From positions 310,001 to 374,000 of the forward strand of contig NZ_VFOX01000001.1 in the NCBI RefSeq assembly GCF_006716345.1: a DNA stretch of 64,000 nt, written 5' to 3'. Positions 17,566 to 26,350 of the stretch are shown one piece after another. A model generated the notes under the pieces. The model did not search any database. It saw nothing but the letters and a program-made list of their open reading frames with translations, and was not told where the DNA came from. The translations under genes and the position numbers were made by a program. Each line of letters opens with the position of its first letter. The first letter of the stretch is position 1. This DNA comes from Microbacterium saperdae (GTDB lineage Bacteria; Actinomycetota; Actinomycetes; Actinomycetales; Microbacteriaceae).

Positions 17566-18606
17566 GTGAACGACGCGTCCACAGACAGAGGGGCCGGTGC
17601 GCCCGATGCTCTGACCGAGAGCAGCCGTCTCGCCGAGCGACCCACGACCATGCGCCGACTGCGCTATCGGGGGGAGGGCCGCGTCGAGATCGAACACGTG
17701 CCGCTGCCGGTGCGTGCGCCGGGTGAACTCCTGGTCCGGATCGAGGCATCGGCCGTGTGCGGGAGCGAGCGTCACGATCTCCTGACCGGTGTCGACGGCA
17801 ACTTCGGCCATGAAGCCGCGGGTGTCGTCGCGGAGGCTGATCCGGACAGCCCGGTCGCCGTCGGCACCCGCGTCGGCCTGTACGCCGTGAAGGGGTGTTC
17901 GGAGTGCGGGCACTGCCTGCGCGGACGCGAGACGATGTGCGAGCGCACGCCCGAGATTCTGTCGGGCTGGCATGCGGAATATGCCGTGGTGCCCGTGCGA
18001 TGCGCTCGGCCGCTGGCGGACGACATCGATGCGGGGGTCGGAGCGATGATGACCGGAGACCCCCTGGGCGTGCCGGTGCGCGCTGCTCGGCGCGCACCGT
18101 CTCCTGACGGTGGCGATGTGGTGGTCGTCGGGCTGGGACCGGTCGGACTCGCTCACGTGCTCGTGCGGGCGTTCCGAGGGGCGCGCGTCATCGGCGTCGA
18201 ACCGTCACCGTTCCGTCGACAGCTCGCGCTCGCCCTCGGAGCGCAGGAGGTCTACGCCCCCGGTGAGCGGGATCTGAGTGCTGCCCTCGTGATCGAGTGC
18301 ACCGGCATCGCGCCCGTCATCGAGCAGTCCCTCGCCCTTGTCGAGAACGGCGGCGTCTTCCTGCAATCCGGTGAGTGCGGCGACCCGGTGACCCTCGTGC
18401 CCAGCGAGGTCCTCATCCATCGTGAGGTCGAGCTGAAGGGGTCTTGGTACTACGCCTCGGAGGACTACGGCACGATGAACGAGCTCGTCGCGGACGGGCT
18501 TCCGCTCGGGCAGCTCGCGACGCACGATGTGCGTGCCGAAGACGCGCAGGAGGCGGTGACCGCCTTCCTGGAAGGGGCGACCGGGAAGGTGCTGGTGCGC
18601 TGGTGA
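17566..18606 (+). CDS. Zinc-dependent medium-chain sugar/alcohol dehydrogenase
   Basis: A 346-residue MDR enzyme. The structural zinc site is present (GCSECGHCLRGRETMC). The catalytic Cys and His lie in AVCGSERHD and GHEAAG, and the NAD site GLGPVGLA is mid-protein. Such proteins oxidise sugars or polyols, as in L-threonine or L-idonate dehydrogenase relatives. The GTG start has a GAAGGGA site. The stop overlaps the next gene, forming an operon of dehydrogenase, Gfo/Idh and KDPG-type aldolase, consistent with turning a sugar into pyruvate plus an aldehyde. Confidence 0.85.
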   Translation: MNDASTDRGAGAPDALTESSRLAERPTTMRRLRYRGEGRVEIEHVPLPVRAPGELLVRIEASAVCGSERHDLLTGVDGNFGHEAAGVVAEADPDSPVAVGTRVGLYAVKGCSECGHCLRGRETMCERTPEILSGWHAEYAVVPVRCARPLADDIDAGVGAMMTGDPLGVPVRAARRAPSPDGGDVVVVGLGPVGLAHVLVRAFRGARVIGVEPSPFRRQLALALGAQEVYAPGERDLSAALVIECTGIAPVIEQSLALVENGGVFLQSGECGDPVTLVPSEVLIHREVELKGSWYYASEDYGTMNELVADGLPLGQLATHDVRAEDAQEAVTAFLEGATGKVLVRW

Positions 18607-19577
18607 ATGCGATGAAGGTGGCCTTCGTCGGTGCCGGCCCGCGCGCTGTGTCGCAGGCGGAAGCGCTCATGTCGGCGGGGCTCGGAGACGTCGTCGGGGT
18701 GTGGAACCGCTCGCCGGAGCGCGCGCACACACTCGCGAACTCTCTGCCGTACGCATCCGCCCATGCCACGGTCACGGAGATGGTCGAGGCCACGCGCCCC
18801 GATGTCGTGAGCATCGTGACCCACCCCGCGTATCGGATTCGGGCGCTACGGGATGCGATCGACGCGGGAGCGCGCACGATCCTTCTCGAGAAGCCGATCG
18901 CGCTCACGCCGCAGGAGCTGGCGGAGGTCCGGGCGATGGGCGAGGAGTGCCTCATCGTCGTGAACACGCAGTATCCCTGGATGACGCACTGGCGGGAGAT
19001 CCGTCGGCTCGTCGCGGAAGGCGCCCTCGGCGAGATCCGCAGCATCCGGGCGAGCACGGGTGTCGACCTGTTCGAGCAAGGTCCGCATCTTCTGAGCCTG
19101 GCGCTGTCGACGGCGCGCGCTGCTGGCCTACCTGATCCGAGCTGGATCCTCGCGGCGGGCGATGGCGAAGCGTCGTTCGGCGACCTCACGGTGCCCGCTC
19201 ACACCACCGCGGTCGCCGATCTGGGCGCGGCACGGCTGCAGTTGCTGACCGGCGACGTCTCGCCGCGCGTGCCGGGCGAGACGAACATCTTCTACCAGCA
19301 GCAGGTGGAGGTGACGGGCTCGGAAGGGCGCGTCTGGGTATCGCTGAACCAGGGGTGGGAGTTGTGGACGAGTGCCGGGGTGCGGCGAGGGGTCTCGGCG
19401 TGGCCGCGCGATGACATCCAGTCGCAGGCGGACCTGTTCCGCGATCTTCGTTCGGTCGTGATCGACGGCGGGTCGCCGGATGCTATCCCCACTCGGATGA
19501 GCGTCGCCGGTGCCGATGCGGCATTGCTCTTCGCCTGGCGTGAGTCCATCGACACCGGCCGGATGGTCATGTTGTGA
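18603..19577 (+). CDS. Gfo/Idh/MocA-family oxidoreductase
   Basis: A 324-residue NAD(P)-binding oxidoreductase with the motif VAFVGAGPRAVSQA at the N-terminus and LLEKPIAL as the family EKP motif. The GTG at 18603 overlaps the previous stop (GTGA); an ATG three codons later is an alternative. The C-terminal part is short compared with classical family members. It probably acts on the same sugar as the adjacent Zn dehydrogenase. Confidence 0.8.
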   Translation: MNAMKVAFVGAGPRAVSQAEALMSAGLGDVVGVWNRSPERAHTLANSLPYASAHATVTEMVEATRPDVVSIVTHPAYRIRALRDAIDAGARTILLEKPIALTPQELAEVRAMGEECLIVVNTQYPWMTHWREIRRLVAEGALGEIRSIRASTGVDLFEQGPHLLSLALSTARAAGLPDPSWILAAGDGEASFGDLTVPAHTTAVADLGAARLQLLTGDVSPRVPGETNIFYQQQVEVTGSEGRVWVSLNQGWELWTSAGVRRGVSAWPRDDIQSQADLFRDLRSVVIDGGSPDAIPTRMSVAGADAALLFAWRESIDTGRMVML

Positions 19578-20206
19578 GTGGTGACTTCTTCGGCGAGGGC
19601 TTCGCCGAGCTGCCGGTGATGGGGATCTTCCGCGGGTTGTCGCCAGAGCGGACGGTGGAGCTGTGCAACGCCGCCTGGGACGTGGGGGTCTCGCTCGTCG
19701 AGGTGCCGGTGATGTCGCCGAGGGAGATCCCGGTGCTCGAGGCGGCTGTGGCGGCAGGGCGTGATCGTGGCCGATCGGTCGGGGCAGGGACTATTCTGAG
19801 CGCCGATCAGTTGGAGTCCGTCGCGGCGGTCGGGGCCGCGTTCACGGTCGCTCCGGGTGTCGATGTGGATGTCCTCGATCGGAGTGTCGAGTTGGGGATC
19901 CCGCATCTTCCCGGGGTGGCCACCAGTACCGACATCGCCACGGCGGTGTCGCGGGGGTGGGGGTGGGTCAAGGCTTTCCCTGCGGCGCAGTTGACGCCCG
20001 GGTGGGTGCGTGCACAGCGGGGCCCGTTCCCTCGGGTGCGATTCGTGGCGACCGGGGGTATCACCAGCGGGAACGCCCAGGCGTTCCTCGATGCCGGCTG
20101 CAGTGCTGTCGCGGTCGGCTCTGCGTTGACGGATCCGGACGCTGTGTCGTCGTTCATGGGACTGGTCGCGGGTGGTCCGGTGAGCGAACGCCGGCAGCGA
20201 ACCTAA
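19574..20206 (+). CDS. KDPG/KDPGal-family class I aldolase
   Basis: A 210-residue trimeric-type aldolase that splits 2-keto-3-deoxy-6-phospho sugar acids into pyruvate and a triose phosphate. Expected residues are seen: Arg20 in GIFRG, Glu43 in VEVPVMS, and the Schiff-base Lys133 in WVKAFPA. The phosphate-site glycines (ATGGIT) follow. The GTG start overlaps the previous stop. It is the natural last step for the dehydratase at 7.7 kb plus a kinase, and could also serve the ammonia-lyase branch at 59.6 kb. Its end overlaps the convergent LacI gene. Confidence 0.9.
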   Translation: MSGDFFGEGFAELPVMGIFRGLSPERTVELCNAAWDVGVSLVEVPVMSPREIPVLEAAVAAGRDRGRSVGAGTILSADQLESVAAVGAAFTVAPGVDVDVLDRSVELGIPHLPGVATSTDIATAVSRGWGWVKAFPAAQLTPGWVRAQRGPFPRVRFVATGGITSGNAQAFLDAGCSAVAVGSALTDPDAVSSFMGLVAGGPVSERRQRT

Positions 20207-21198
20207 GCGCGCAGCTCGGAGCCCCGCAGGATCAGTCGGGTGTCGAGCGTGTGCACCGTCGGCTCTGAGCTGTCCCCGTCGATCCGCGACAGGGCCAGCT
20301 CGGCAGCGGTGCGGCCCATGAGAGCCACGTCCTGGCTGACGACGGAGACGGCCGGCGTGACCAGTGGGGCGGCTTCGAAGTCGTCGAAACCGATCAGCGG
20401 CACGCGCCGACCCAGGGTGCGGAAAGCGAGGACAGCACCGATCGCAGCGCGGTTGTTCGCGGCGAAGATGGCATCCGCGGAACCGTTCTCCAGGAGCGTG
20501 GTCACGATGGCCGCCGCATCCTCCAGGCTGTGCGCTCGGGTGTGGACCAGCGCGTCTGCATGTACGGCTCCCGCATGTTCCAGGGCCGACAGGTACCCTC
20601 GGTGCCGTTCGCTCATCGTGTAGATCGTGAGCGCATCGCCCACGAAAGCGACTCGCTCGGAGCCCTGTGCAAGGAGCTCCTGCGTGGCCGCGAACGCGCC
20701 GCCGGCGTTGTCGGCGAGCACGACATCGGCCCGCACCCCCGGTGCCGGCCTGTCGATCAGGACGAGCGGGGGAACGGGAGGAGGAACCTGATCCCACGTG
20801 CGCGCGACATTCTTGGGCGGGACGATGATCAGCGCGTCGACGCGCTGTTCCATCAGTCGATCGACGAGTCGGTCGTGCCGGTCGCCGTTCTCGTCCGAGC
20901 TCGCTGTCGTCAGGAGGAATCCGTGGGCGTCGACGACGGACTCGACAGCGCGGGCGATGGTCGAATAGTAGGGGTTGGAGAGGTCCCCGATGACGAGACC
21001 GATGACCCGGCTCGTCCTCCCGGGGCGGATGCTCGCCGCGGCGAGGTTGCGCCGATAGCCGAGGCTCGTGATCGCATCACGGATGCGTTCGGCCATCTGC
21101 GGATTGATGTTCGTCTCACCGTTGACGTAGCGCGACACTGTCTTCAGTGCCACGCCGGCCACCCGAGCGACATCGTTCATGGTCGGGCTACTGCTCAT
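20203..21198 (-). CDS. LacI-family transcriptional regulator
   Basis: A 331-residue regulator. The N-terminal helix-turn-helix (MNDVARVAGVALKTVSRYVN) is followed by a hinge helix and a periplasmic-binding-type effector domain (GLVIGDLSNPYYS). A good ribosome site (TGGAGG) precedes the ATG. It is convergent with the dehydrogenase-aldolase operon, with overlapping 3' ends. The TTAACCGGTTC boxes at 10953 and 17500 are the best candidate operators; the effector is probably a sugar or sugar acid of this locus. Confidence 0.9.
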   Translation of the reverse strand: MSSSPTMNDVARVAGVALKTVSRYVNGETNINPQMAERIRDAITSLGYRRNLAAASIRPGRTSRVIGLVIGDLSNPYYSTIARAVESVVDAHGFLLTTASSDENGDRHDRLVDRLMEQRVDALIIVPPKNVARTWDQVPPPVPPLVLIDRPAPGVRADVVLADNAGGAFAATQELLAQGSERVAFVGDALTIYTMSERHRGYLSALEHAGAVHADALVHTRAHSLEDAAAIVTTLLENGSADAIFAANNRAAIGAVLAFRTLGRRVPLIGFDDFEAAPLVTPAVSVVSQDVALMGRTAAELALSRIDGDSSEPTVHTLDTRLILRGSELRA

Positions 21199-21369
21199 TC
21201 GGCCTCCAGCGATGTGACCTCAATCGTAGTGTGCCGACGCGCCTCTCTCAGGGCGGCCGGTTGCCTACAGGACCTGCCTCGGCAGCTCCCTCAATGCCCG
21301 TGCGCGCGACCGGTGGGGACGGTCGCCCGCAGCCCCCATCCATCGGTCGTCCGCTCGGATTCCAAGGTC

Positions 21370-21545
21370 CCTGCACAGTCGAGGAGGCTGGGTGAGCGAC
21401 ACCTGCCTCACGGTCTCATCGGGTTGCACGGGCAGCGCTCGGGCGTGGAACAGGATGAGGGTGAGGTCGTGCGCGATACCGTCGTGGAGTTCATCGGCGA
21501 TGCGCTCGTTGTCCTCTCGGGCGATCGTCCGGCCCTGGGGTGGCG
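21370..21545 (-). pseudogene. Relic of a NarL-type sensor histidine kinase (HisKA_3 fragment)
   Basis: On the minus strand this stretch reads EDNERIADELHDGIAHDLTL followed by LFHARALP. This is the dimerisation and phospho-acceptor helix of HisKA_3 kinases, with the His in ELHD. No membrane or sensor part lies upstream (the gadB promoter and gene are there), and no ATP-binding domain follows. The frame continues to about 21265 without further homology. The rest of the 21199-21648 gap holds only promoter sequence. I read it as a decayed two-component kinase. Confidence 0.55.
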
Positions 21546-21648
21546 CTGGCCCTGGGGCGGCGGTGGGTCTCTGGGGTACGTTCGGATTCAGGCTGCATGA
21601 GGGCGATCCGCTGCCGTATCTGCCCCGATCCATCCGTAGGAGCGAAAC

Positions 21649-23055
21649 GTGACCGCGAACACCAGCAAGGCCCGTCAGTCGACCAACGTCGATCCGACCC
21701 TGAGCATCAACCCCGTCTTCGTCCGGCCGGGCGAGGCCACGGAGTTCGACAAGTTCACGTTGCCGGCGGGCCCGAGCCTGCCGGAGACGGCGTACCAGAT
21801 CGTGCATGACGAGTCGATCCTCGACGGCAACTCGCGCCTCAACCTTGCGACCTTCGTCGGCACCTGGATGGACGACGAAGCCAAGAGGCTGTACCTCGAA
21901 GCCGCCGACAAGAACATGATCGACAAGGACGAATACCCTGCCACGGCGGCGATCGAGGACCGCTGCTGGCGCATCCTCGCCGACCTGTGGAACATCCCGG
22001 ACAAGGACGACACGATCGGCACCTCGACGATCGGATCGTCGGAGGCGTGCATGCTCGGCGGCCTCGCGCTCAAGCGCCTCTGGCAGGAGAAGCGCAGGGC
22101 GGAGGGCAAGTCGACCGAGAAGCCGAACCTCATCATGTCGGCGGCCGTGCAGGTCGTGTGGGAGAAGTTCTGCAACTACTGGGATGTCGAGCCGCGCTAC
22201 GTGCCGGTGTCGCGAGACCACATCGTCTTGGACGGTTACAACCTCGAGGACTACGTCGACGAGAACACGATCGGCGTCGTCTCGATCCTCGGTCAGACCT
22301 TCACCGGCCTGTACGACGACACCGTGGCGATCTCGAAGAAGCTCGATGAGATCCAGGCGAAGACCGGCCTCGACGTCAAGATCCACATCGACGGGGCATC
22401 CGGTGCCATGGTGGCGCCGTTCTGCCAGCCCGATCTGGTCTGGGATTTCCAGCTCGACCGGGTCAACTCGATCTCGACCTCCGGGCACAAGTACGGACTG
22501 GTCTACCCGGGTGTGGGCTGGGTCGTCTGGCGCAACACGGCGGTGCTCCCGGAGAGCATGATCTTCCACGTCAGCTACCTCGGCGGCGACATGCCGACGC
22601 TCGCGCTGAACTTCTCCCGCCCGGGCGCCCAGGTGCTGCTGCAGTACTACCAGTTCCTGCGCCTCGGCTTCGAGGGGTACCGGGCGGTGCAGCAGAACTC
22701 GATCGACGTCGCCACCTACCTCTCGAGCGAGATCGCGAAGATCGGCCCGTTCGAACTGGTGAGCAAGGGGGACACGATCCCGGTGTTCGCGTGGGTGCTC
22801 AAGGAGGGCCACACCGACACGTGGACCCTCTATGACCTCGCCGACCGTCTGCGCATGAAGGGCTGGCTCGTGCCCGCCTATCCCATGGCCGACGACATGG
22901 CCGATCTCATCCTCCAGCGCATCGTGGTCAAGGTGGGCCTCAGTCGCGACCTCGCCTCGGCGCTCCTGGCCGACATCAGGGGCGAGGTGCAGTTCCTCGA
23001 GTCCTTGACCGTGCCGCTGCCCGACAGCGCCAACGGATCGCACTTCCACCACTGA
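21649..23055 (+). CDS. gadB: Glutamate decarboxylase
   Basis: A 468-residue PLP enzyme converting glutamate to GABA and CO2. The PLP lysine is Lys281 in STSGHKYG; Asp248 in HIDGASG contacts the pyridine nitrogen. The C-terminal HFHH resembles the auto-inhibitory tail of bacterial GadB. The GTG start is preceded by an AGGAG site. There is no adjacent glutamate/GABA antiporter, so the role may be acid stress or GABA supply. It is apparently a single-gene unit. Confidence 0.95.
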   Translation: MTANTSKARQSTNVDPTLSINPVFVRPGEATEFDKFTLPAGPSLPETAYQIVHDESILDGNSRLNLATFVGTWMDDEAKRLYLEAADKNMIDKDEYPATAAIEDRCWRILADLWNIPDKDDTIGTSTIGSSEACMLGGLALKRLWQEKRRAEGKSTEKPNLIMSAAVQVVWEKFCNYWDVEPRYVPVSRDHIVLDGYNLEDYVDENTIGVVSILGQTFTGLYDDTVAISKKLDEIQAKTGLDVKIHIDGASGAMVAPFCQPDLVWDFQLDRVNSISTSGHKYGLVYPGVGWVVWRNTAVLPESMIFHVSYLGGDMPTLALNFSRPGAQVLLQYYQFLRLGFEGYRAVQQNSIDVATYLSSEIAKIGPFELVSKGDTIPVFAWVLKEGHTDTWTLYDLADRLRMKGWLVPAYPMADDMADLILQRIVVKVGLSRDLASALLADIRGEVQFLESLTVPLPDSANGSHFHH

Positions 23056-23128
23056 GGCGAGTGACTCCGCTGCGAGGAGGCGATCGGCTCCTGGGAAGCC
23101 CCAAGGATCGCACCGTAAGGTGAGCGTC

Positions 23129-23950
23129 ATGATGTCTGGGGACGGGGCTGTCGCGAGCTCGGACGGCATGCCCGCCGACGACGCTCGGCTCGCCCTCGTG
23201 CTCAGTGGTGGCGGCGCGTTCGGTGCCGCGCACGTCGGTGTGCTGCAGGTGCTCGCCGAGCGCGGCATCCGTCCTGGTATCGCCGTCGGGACGAGCTCCG
23301 GTGCCCTGGTCGCGGCGGCCTATGCCGCCGGGTTCTCCGTCGAGGCGATCGAGCGGGCGGCGCGCGCGTTCCGGTGGCGACAGATCGCACGGTGGACCGG
23401 CGCTGCGCGCTGGGGGCTTCTCGACACCGTGGCGACGACAGAGGCAGTGCAGCGCATCTTCGGCGAGGATCCGCTCATCGAGGATCTCCCTCGCGCCTTC
23501 GGTGCCTACGCGACGAACCTGCGCACCCGTCAGGGAGTCATCCTCGATCGCGGACCGTTGAGCATCGCACTGCGCTCCACCATCGCCGTGCCGGGAGTGC
23601 TGCCACCAGCGCGCCATCAGGGGATGCTGCTCGCCGATGGCGGGATGGTCGACAACGTCCCCGTCGAGGCGGCGCGTGCCCTCGGCGCGGAACGCGTGAT
23701 CGTGGTGCGCCTGCATGCCAAGTGGGAGAACGTGCGGATGATGAGGACCGTGACCCGCACGGCTGCGCTCGCCGCCGACGAGTCGGTGCTGCTGATCCAG
23801 CCCGAGATGGAGAAGCTGGCGCAGTGGACGATGGGCGATGTGCCGCAGCTCATCGCGGAGGGGCGCCGTGCGGCAGAGGCGGCGTTGCGGGAGACGTCCT
23901 TCGTGCCCGGTGCAGACGGCAGCGGAGCGGTCGGCCACCCTCAGGGCTGA
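23129..23950 (+). CDS. Patatin-like phospholipase
   Basis: A patatin-fold acyl hydrolase of about 273 residues from the ATG at 23129. The oxyanion GGGAFG motif, the nucleophile elbow GTSSG and the catalytic Asp in ADGGMVDN form the Ser-Asp dyad (Ser56 and Asp170 counted from 23129). An in-frame GTG at 23120 is also possible. I prefer 23129 because a TAAGGT -10-like element ends seven bases upstream, suggesting a leaderless message. It may act on membrane phospholipids or other lipids. A strong terminator follows. Confidence 0.85.
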   Translation: MMSGDGAVASSDGMPADDARLALVLSGGGAFGAAHVGVLQVLAERGIRPGIAVGTSSGALVAAAYAAGFSVEAIERAARAFRWRQIARWTGAARWGLLDTVATTEAVQRIFGEDPLIEDLPRAFGAYATNLRTRQGVILDRGPLSIALRSTIAVPGVLPPARHQGMLLADGGMVDNVPVEAARALGAERVIVVRLHAKWENVRMMRTVTRTAALAADESVLLIQPEMEKLAQWTMGDVPQLIAEGRRAAEAALRETSFVPGADGSGAVGHPQG

Positions 23951-23985
23951 CGTCGCCGCGCGCCGGGGTGTGCCGTACGAAGAAA

Positions 23986-24018
23986 GCCCCGACTCCCCGG
24001 AGAACGAGGAGCCGGGGC
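23986..24018. terminator. Terminator hairpin after the patatin gene
   Basis: The arms GCCCCGACTCC and GGAGCCGGGGC pair over 11 positions with one mismatch, around an 11-base loop, and are followed by CTT. Confidence 0.75.
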
Positions 24019-24031
24019 CTTCGGGACGCGG

Positions 24032-24299
24032 TTACTGCTGACGCATGCGTCGACGCGTGAGCAGGAGCCCGCCGAGCGCCAGCGCTGCGAGCGCGATCCA
24101 GACGGCCGACACGAGGAGCTCCCCGCCGGTCTGCGCCAGGCCGTCGGCACCCTCGCCCTGAGCCGCGGTCACGGTCACCGCGATCGCCGCGGGATAGGCG
24201 TAGTGCGGGGCGTCCGAGGCCGTCGATCTCTGCAGAGACGCCGAGGATGAGCGCGGCGATCGCGTTCGTCGTGCCGTAGTCGAGAGCGACGCGGGGCAC
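24032..24299 (-). pseudogene. 3' relic of a LAxTG cell-surface protein, frameshifted
   Basis: On the minus strand the last part reads ADGLAQTGGELLVSAVWIAL and then a hydrophobic stretch ending LLLTRRRMRQQ. This is a complete sorting signal: an LAQTG motif for a class E-type sortase, a membrane segment and a basic tail. Upstream it continues as ASDAPHYAYPAAIAVTVTAA. The preceding sequence (ALDYGTTNAIAALILGVSAE) lies in another frame, so one indel near 24220 probably broke the gene. Nothing further upstream belongs to it. I infer a decayed, truncated surface protein. Confidence 0.5.
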
Positions 24300-24317
24300 G
24301 GTCGAGCGGGTGCTCGT

Positions 24318-24631
24318 TTATTCGTTCTCCTTGCCGCCGAAGCTGAACGCGAAGAACGGCTGATCGATCGCCACCAGATGGTCAGCAGCCTTCGACATCA
24401 GCGCATCGATCCACTCGATAAGACGCACCTTCAGGTCATGCTGACGGGCAGTCGTCGCCGACGCCGTCTGATTCGCCCGCTCGAACGACAGGCCGGCATC
24501 AAGAGCGATCGCCGGCACCGACGACGGGGCGACCTGCAACGCCCGTGGGGCGTTCCGAGGAGCGCCGGCGCCGGCGCCGATGAGTTCAATCGCGCGCGCA
24601 CGGATTCCTAGATCGGGCGACCTTGAGCCAT
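24318..24631 (-). pseudogene. Degraded phage-type helix-turn-helix protein
   Basis: A start with a ribosome site (GAGGTAAACC before the ATG at 24631) gives only seven codons, MAQGRPI, before a stop. The neighbouring frame then continues as RARAIELIGAG with RALQVAPSSV, like a helix-turn-helix. It proceeds with a helical part and ends FAFSFGGKENE. The GGK-D/E-N ending resembles small HTH proteins of actinophages, in which more residues usually follow. A frameshift near 24608 and 3' truncation are likely. It marks the 24-27 kb patch as mobile-element debris. Confidence 0.45.
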
Positions 24632-24706
24632 GGTTTACCTCGATTGTGCGTCACCTGGACGCGTTACGTGCGGCTATTGGGCCGATCTTGCTGGGTCTGG
24701 GATGCT

Positions 24707-25402
24707 ATGGGGATGAGGAACTCAGCCGACGAATTGCACGCTCTCTTCGCGTTGTGGCGCCAGAGGGTGGTGGATAGTCCGGGAGCGAACATGGGGTCGC
24801 TGGTGGACCCCGTGGGGCCGGGCCAGTCCGAGATCGCGAAGGTGTACCGTCTGCTGGATGTTCTCGATCAGCAGCTTAGATATCTCGGAGAGCGTGGGGC
24901 GAAGGTAGCCGTGCATCAGCGGAATCTGAGCAAGTGGGGTCGGGTGCCGTTGATGCTGGACATCGGATGGAGCGCAGGCGTCGGCAACCCTGAACATGTG
25001 GTCACTGAGGCGACGCTGGATCAGATCGAAGGGCTGAGTTCGTTCTTGGACGGCAAGGTCCTCACATTTGACGACACACGTCTGCCGTCGTTACGCCGGA
25101 TCGTGGATCAGGCGGACGCGCTACTCACCGATGACCCACATCTCGACCCGACTCTCGCGTCGTACCTCCGGCGACTTCTCGCCGCAATCCGGTCGGCACT
25201 CGACGATGAAGCGGCCGGTCGACTGTTCGACTACACCTCTGCCGTCGAGCAGTTGCTCGTCGCGTTCCAGGCCGCCGCCGAGACTGCTGGACCGGAGAAC
25301 AAAGAAGGGTGGCGGTCGATGGCGAAGCAAATTGTCGTAGGTGTTGCGGTCGGGCTCGGGATCGAGGCTGGCAAGATGCTCGGCATCGAGTCGGCTAGCT
25401 GA
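24707..25402 (+). CDS. Hypothetical protein, helical
   Basis: A protein of about 231 residues from the ATG at 24707; the ATG at 24713 is an alternative. The same frame is open from 24623, but that portion is Trp/Cys-rich and looks non-coding. The protein is mostly helical and charged, with a Gly/Val-rich C-terminal stretch (QIVVGVAVGLGIEAGKMLG) that could be membrane-associating or amyloid-like. Codon use is less GC-biased than in flanking genes, suggesting recent transfer. I do not recognise a family. The C-terminus recalls tails of some toxin-like or defence accessory proteins, but that is only an impression. Confidence 0.55.
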   Translation: MGMRNSADELHALFALWRQRVVDSPGANMGSLVDPVGPGQSEIAKVYRLLDVLDQQLRYLGERGAKVAVHQRNLSKWGRVPLMLDIGWSAGVGNPEHVVTEATLDQIEGLSSFLDGKVLTFDDTRLPSLRRIVDQADALLTDDPHLDPTLASYLRRLLAAIRSALDDEAAGRLFDYTSAVEQLLVAFQAAAETAGPENKEGWRSMAKQIVVGVAVGLGIEAGKMLGIESAS

Positions 25403-25526
25403 CGAGTGAAATCCCGGTGTCCTCGTAGTGAGGGCCGGCGCTTCGGTCTGGGCGGACTTGTCCACCATCTACGCTCTTTCGTTGCGGGTCTCGCGAACTA
25501 ATGCGCCTTTCTGTTCTTGGTGGCGC

Positions 25527-26315
25527 CTACCGATAGATCGCGAGGATGTCTAAGACAAGAGCTGGCCCCCGAACCCAGCTGTCATCCGATTCGCTCGAGG
25601 GGCCCTTGCGCGCGATCTCGCGTCTCTTCTCGCGGGACATGACGCTCGATCCGGGCAGCGCCATAAGCGGGTGGGATTCGCCAGCGTGAATCCTCCGCTT
25701 GACCTTGCCGACAACTCTGACGTCACCTTCGAGATCTTCCATTTCAACCCGCTGGTGGGCTGGGAGGAGTTGACCGGTGATCCGCCACGCATCGCTATCG
25801 GGGGAGCCGATTATCATCAGCCTGTCGCCGAGCAGGTTAGTCATGGTCTCGAGCATCGTCAGTTGGCTAACGTCGATGTTGGCGGCGTTGGGGATGATAT
25901 CCGAAAGGGCAGAGAGGGACTTCATCGTGTCCACCAACCCCGATCCGCGGTTCAGCATCGACACGAATGCAGGGATTTGGATGTCGCACTCGACGTCGAT
26001 GAGCGATCCGGTCCCCAGGGTGGGGAACTCAGAGTCCGGATCCATCACCTCTACCCAGCCCGCAGCCTCTGGATCAGCTGAGACCAGGCGCATCAGGCGC
26101 TCGAACTGCGCCGGTGGGGTGTCCTTCATCGAGACTGTCTGCTCGCTCTCGTGAGCGGCCTCGCCGCCGCCGCCGAAGCCGCCGAACCCTGCTTTGCCGT
26201 GCGCTCCGCGGCTATCCGTGCGGCGATCGCCCACCGCGCTGCGAATTCCCCCTTCGAGTGCGCTCACGTAGTCGGACAGCGCTGCTTCATTGAGGTAGAG
26301 GAAATTCTTGAGCAT
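25527..26315 (-). CDS. DUF6414-like protein
   Basis: A 262-residue soluble protein starting MLKNFLYLNEAALSDYVSAL, with an early glycine-rich patch (AGFGGFGGGG at about residues 42-51). The N-terminal pattern of a short Phe-Leu-Tyr-Leu strand followed by a helix and Gly-Gly resembles the DUF6414 family as I remember it. The function of that family is unknown to me. The start is supported by GAAAGG upstream. The gene lies between debris and other unfamiliar accessory genes. It is probably cytoplasmic and could belong to a defence or stress cassette, which is only inferred from position. Confidence 0.6.
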   Translation of the reverse strand: MLKNFLYLNEAALSDYVSALEGGIRSAVGDRRTDSRGAHGKAGFGGFGGGGEAAHESEQTVSMKDTPPAQFERLMRLVSADPEAAGWVEVMDPDSEFPTLGTGSLIDVECDIQIPAFVSMLNRGSGLVDTMKSLSALSDIIPNAANIDVSQLTMLETMTNLLGDRLMIIGSPDSDAWRITGQLLPAHQRVEMEDLEGDVRVVGKVKRRIHAGESHPLMALPGSSVMSREKRREIARKGPSSESDDSWVRGPALVLDILAIYR

Positions 26316-26350
26316 GCTCGATGCCTTTCGTCGCGTCGGGTGTCTGGAGC

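Noticed and set aside
21265..23268. Long minus-strand open frame opposite gadB
   Set aside because: It is a high-GC shadow of gadB with no family-like sequence except the short kinase relic at its end.
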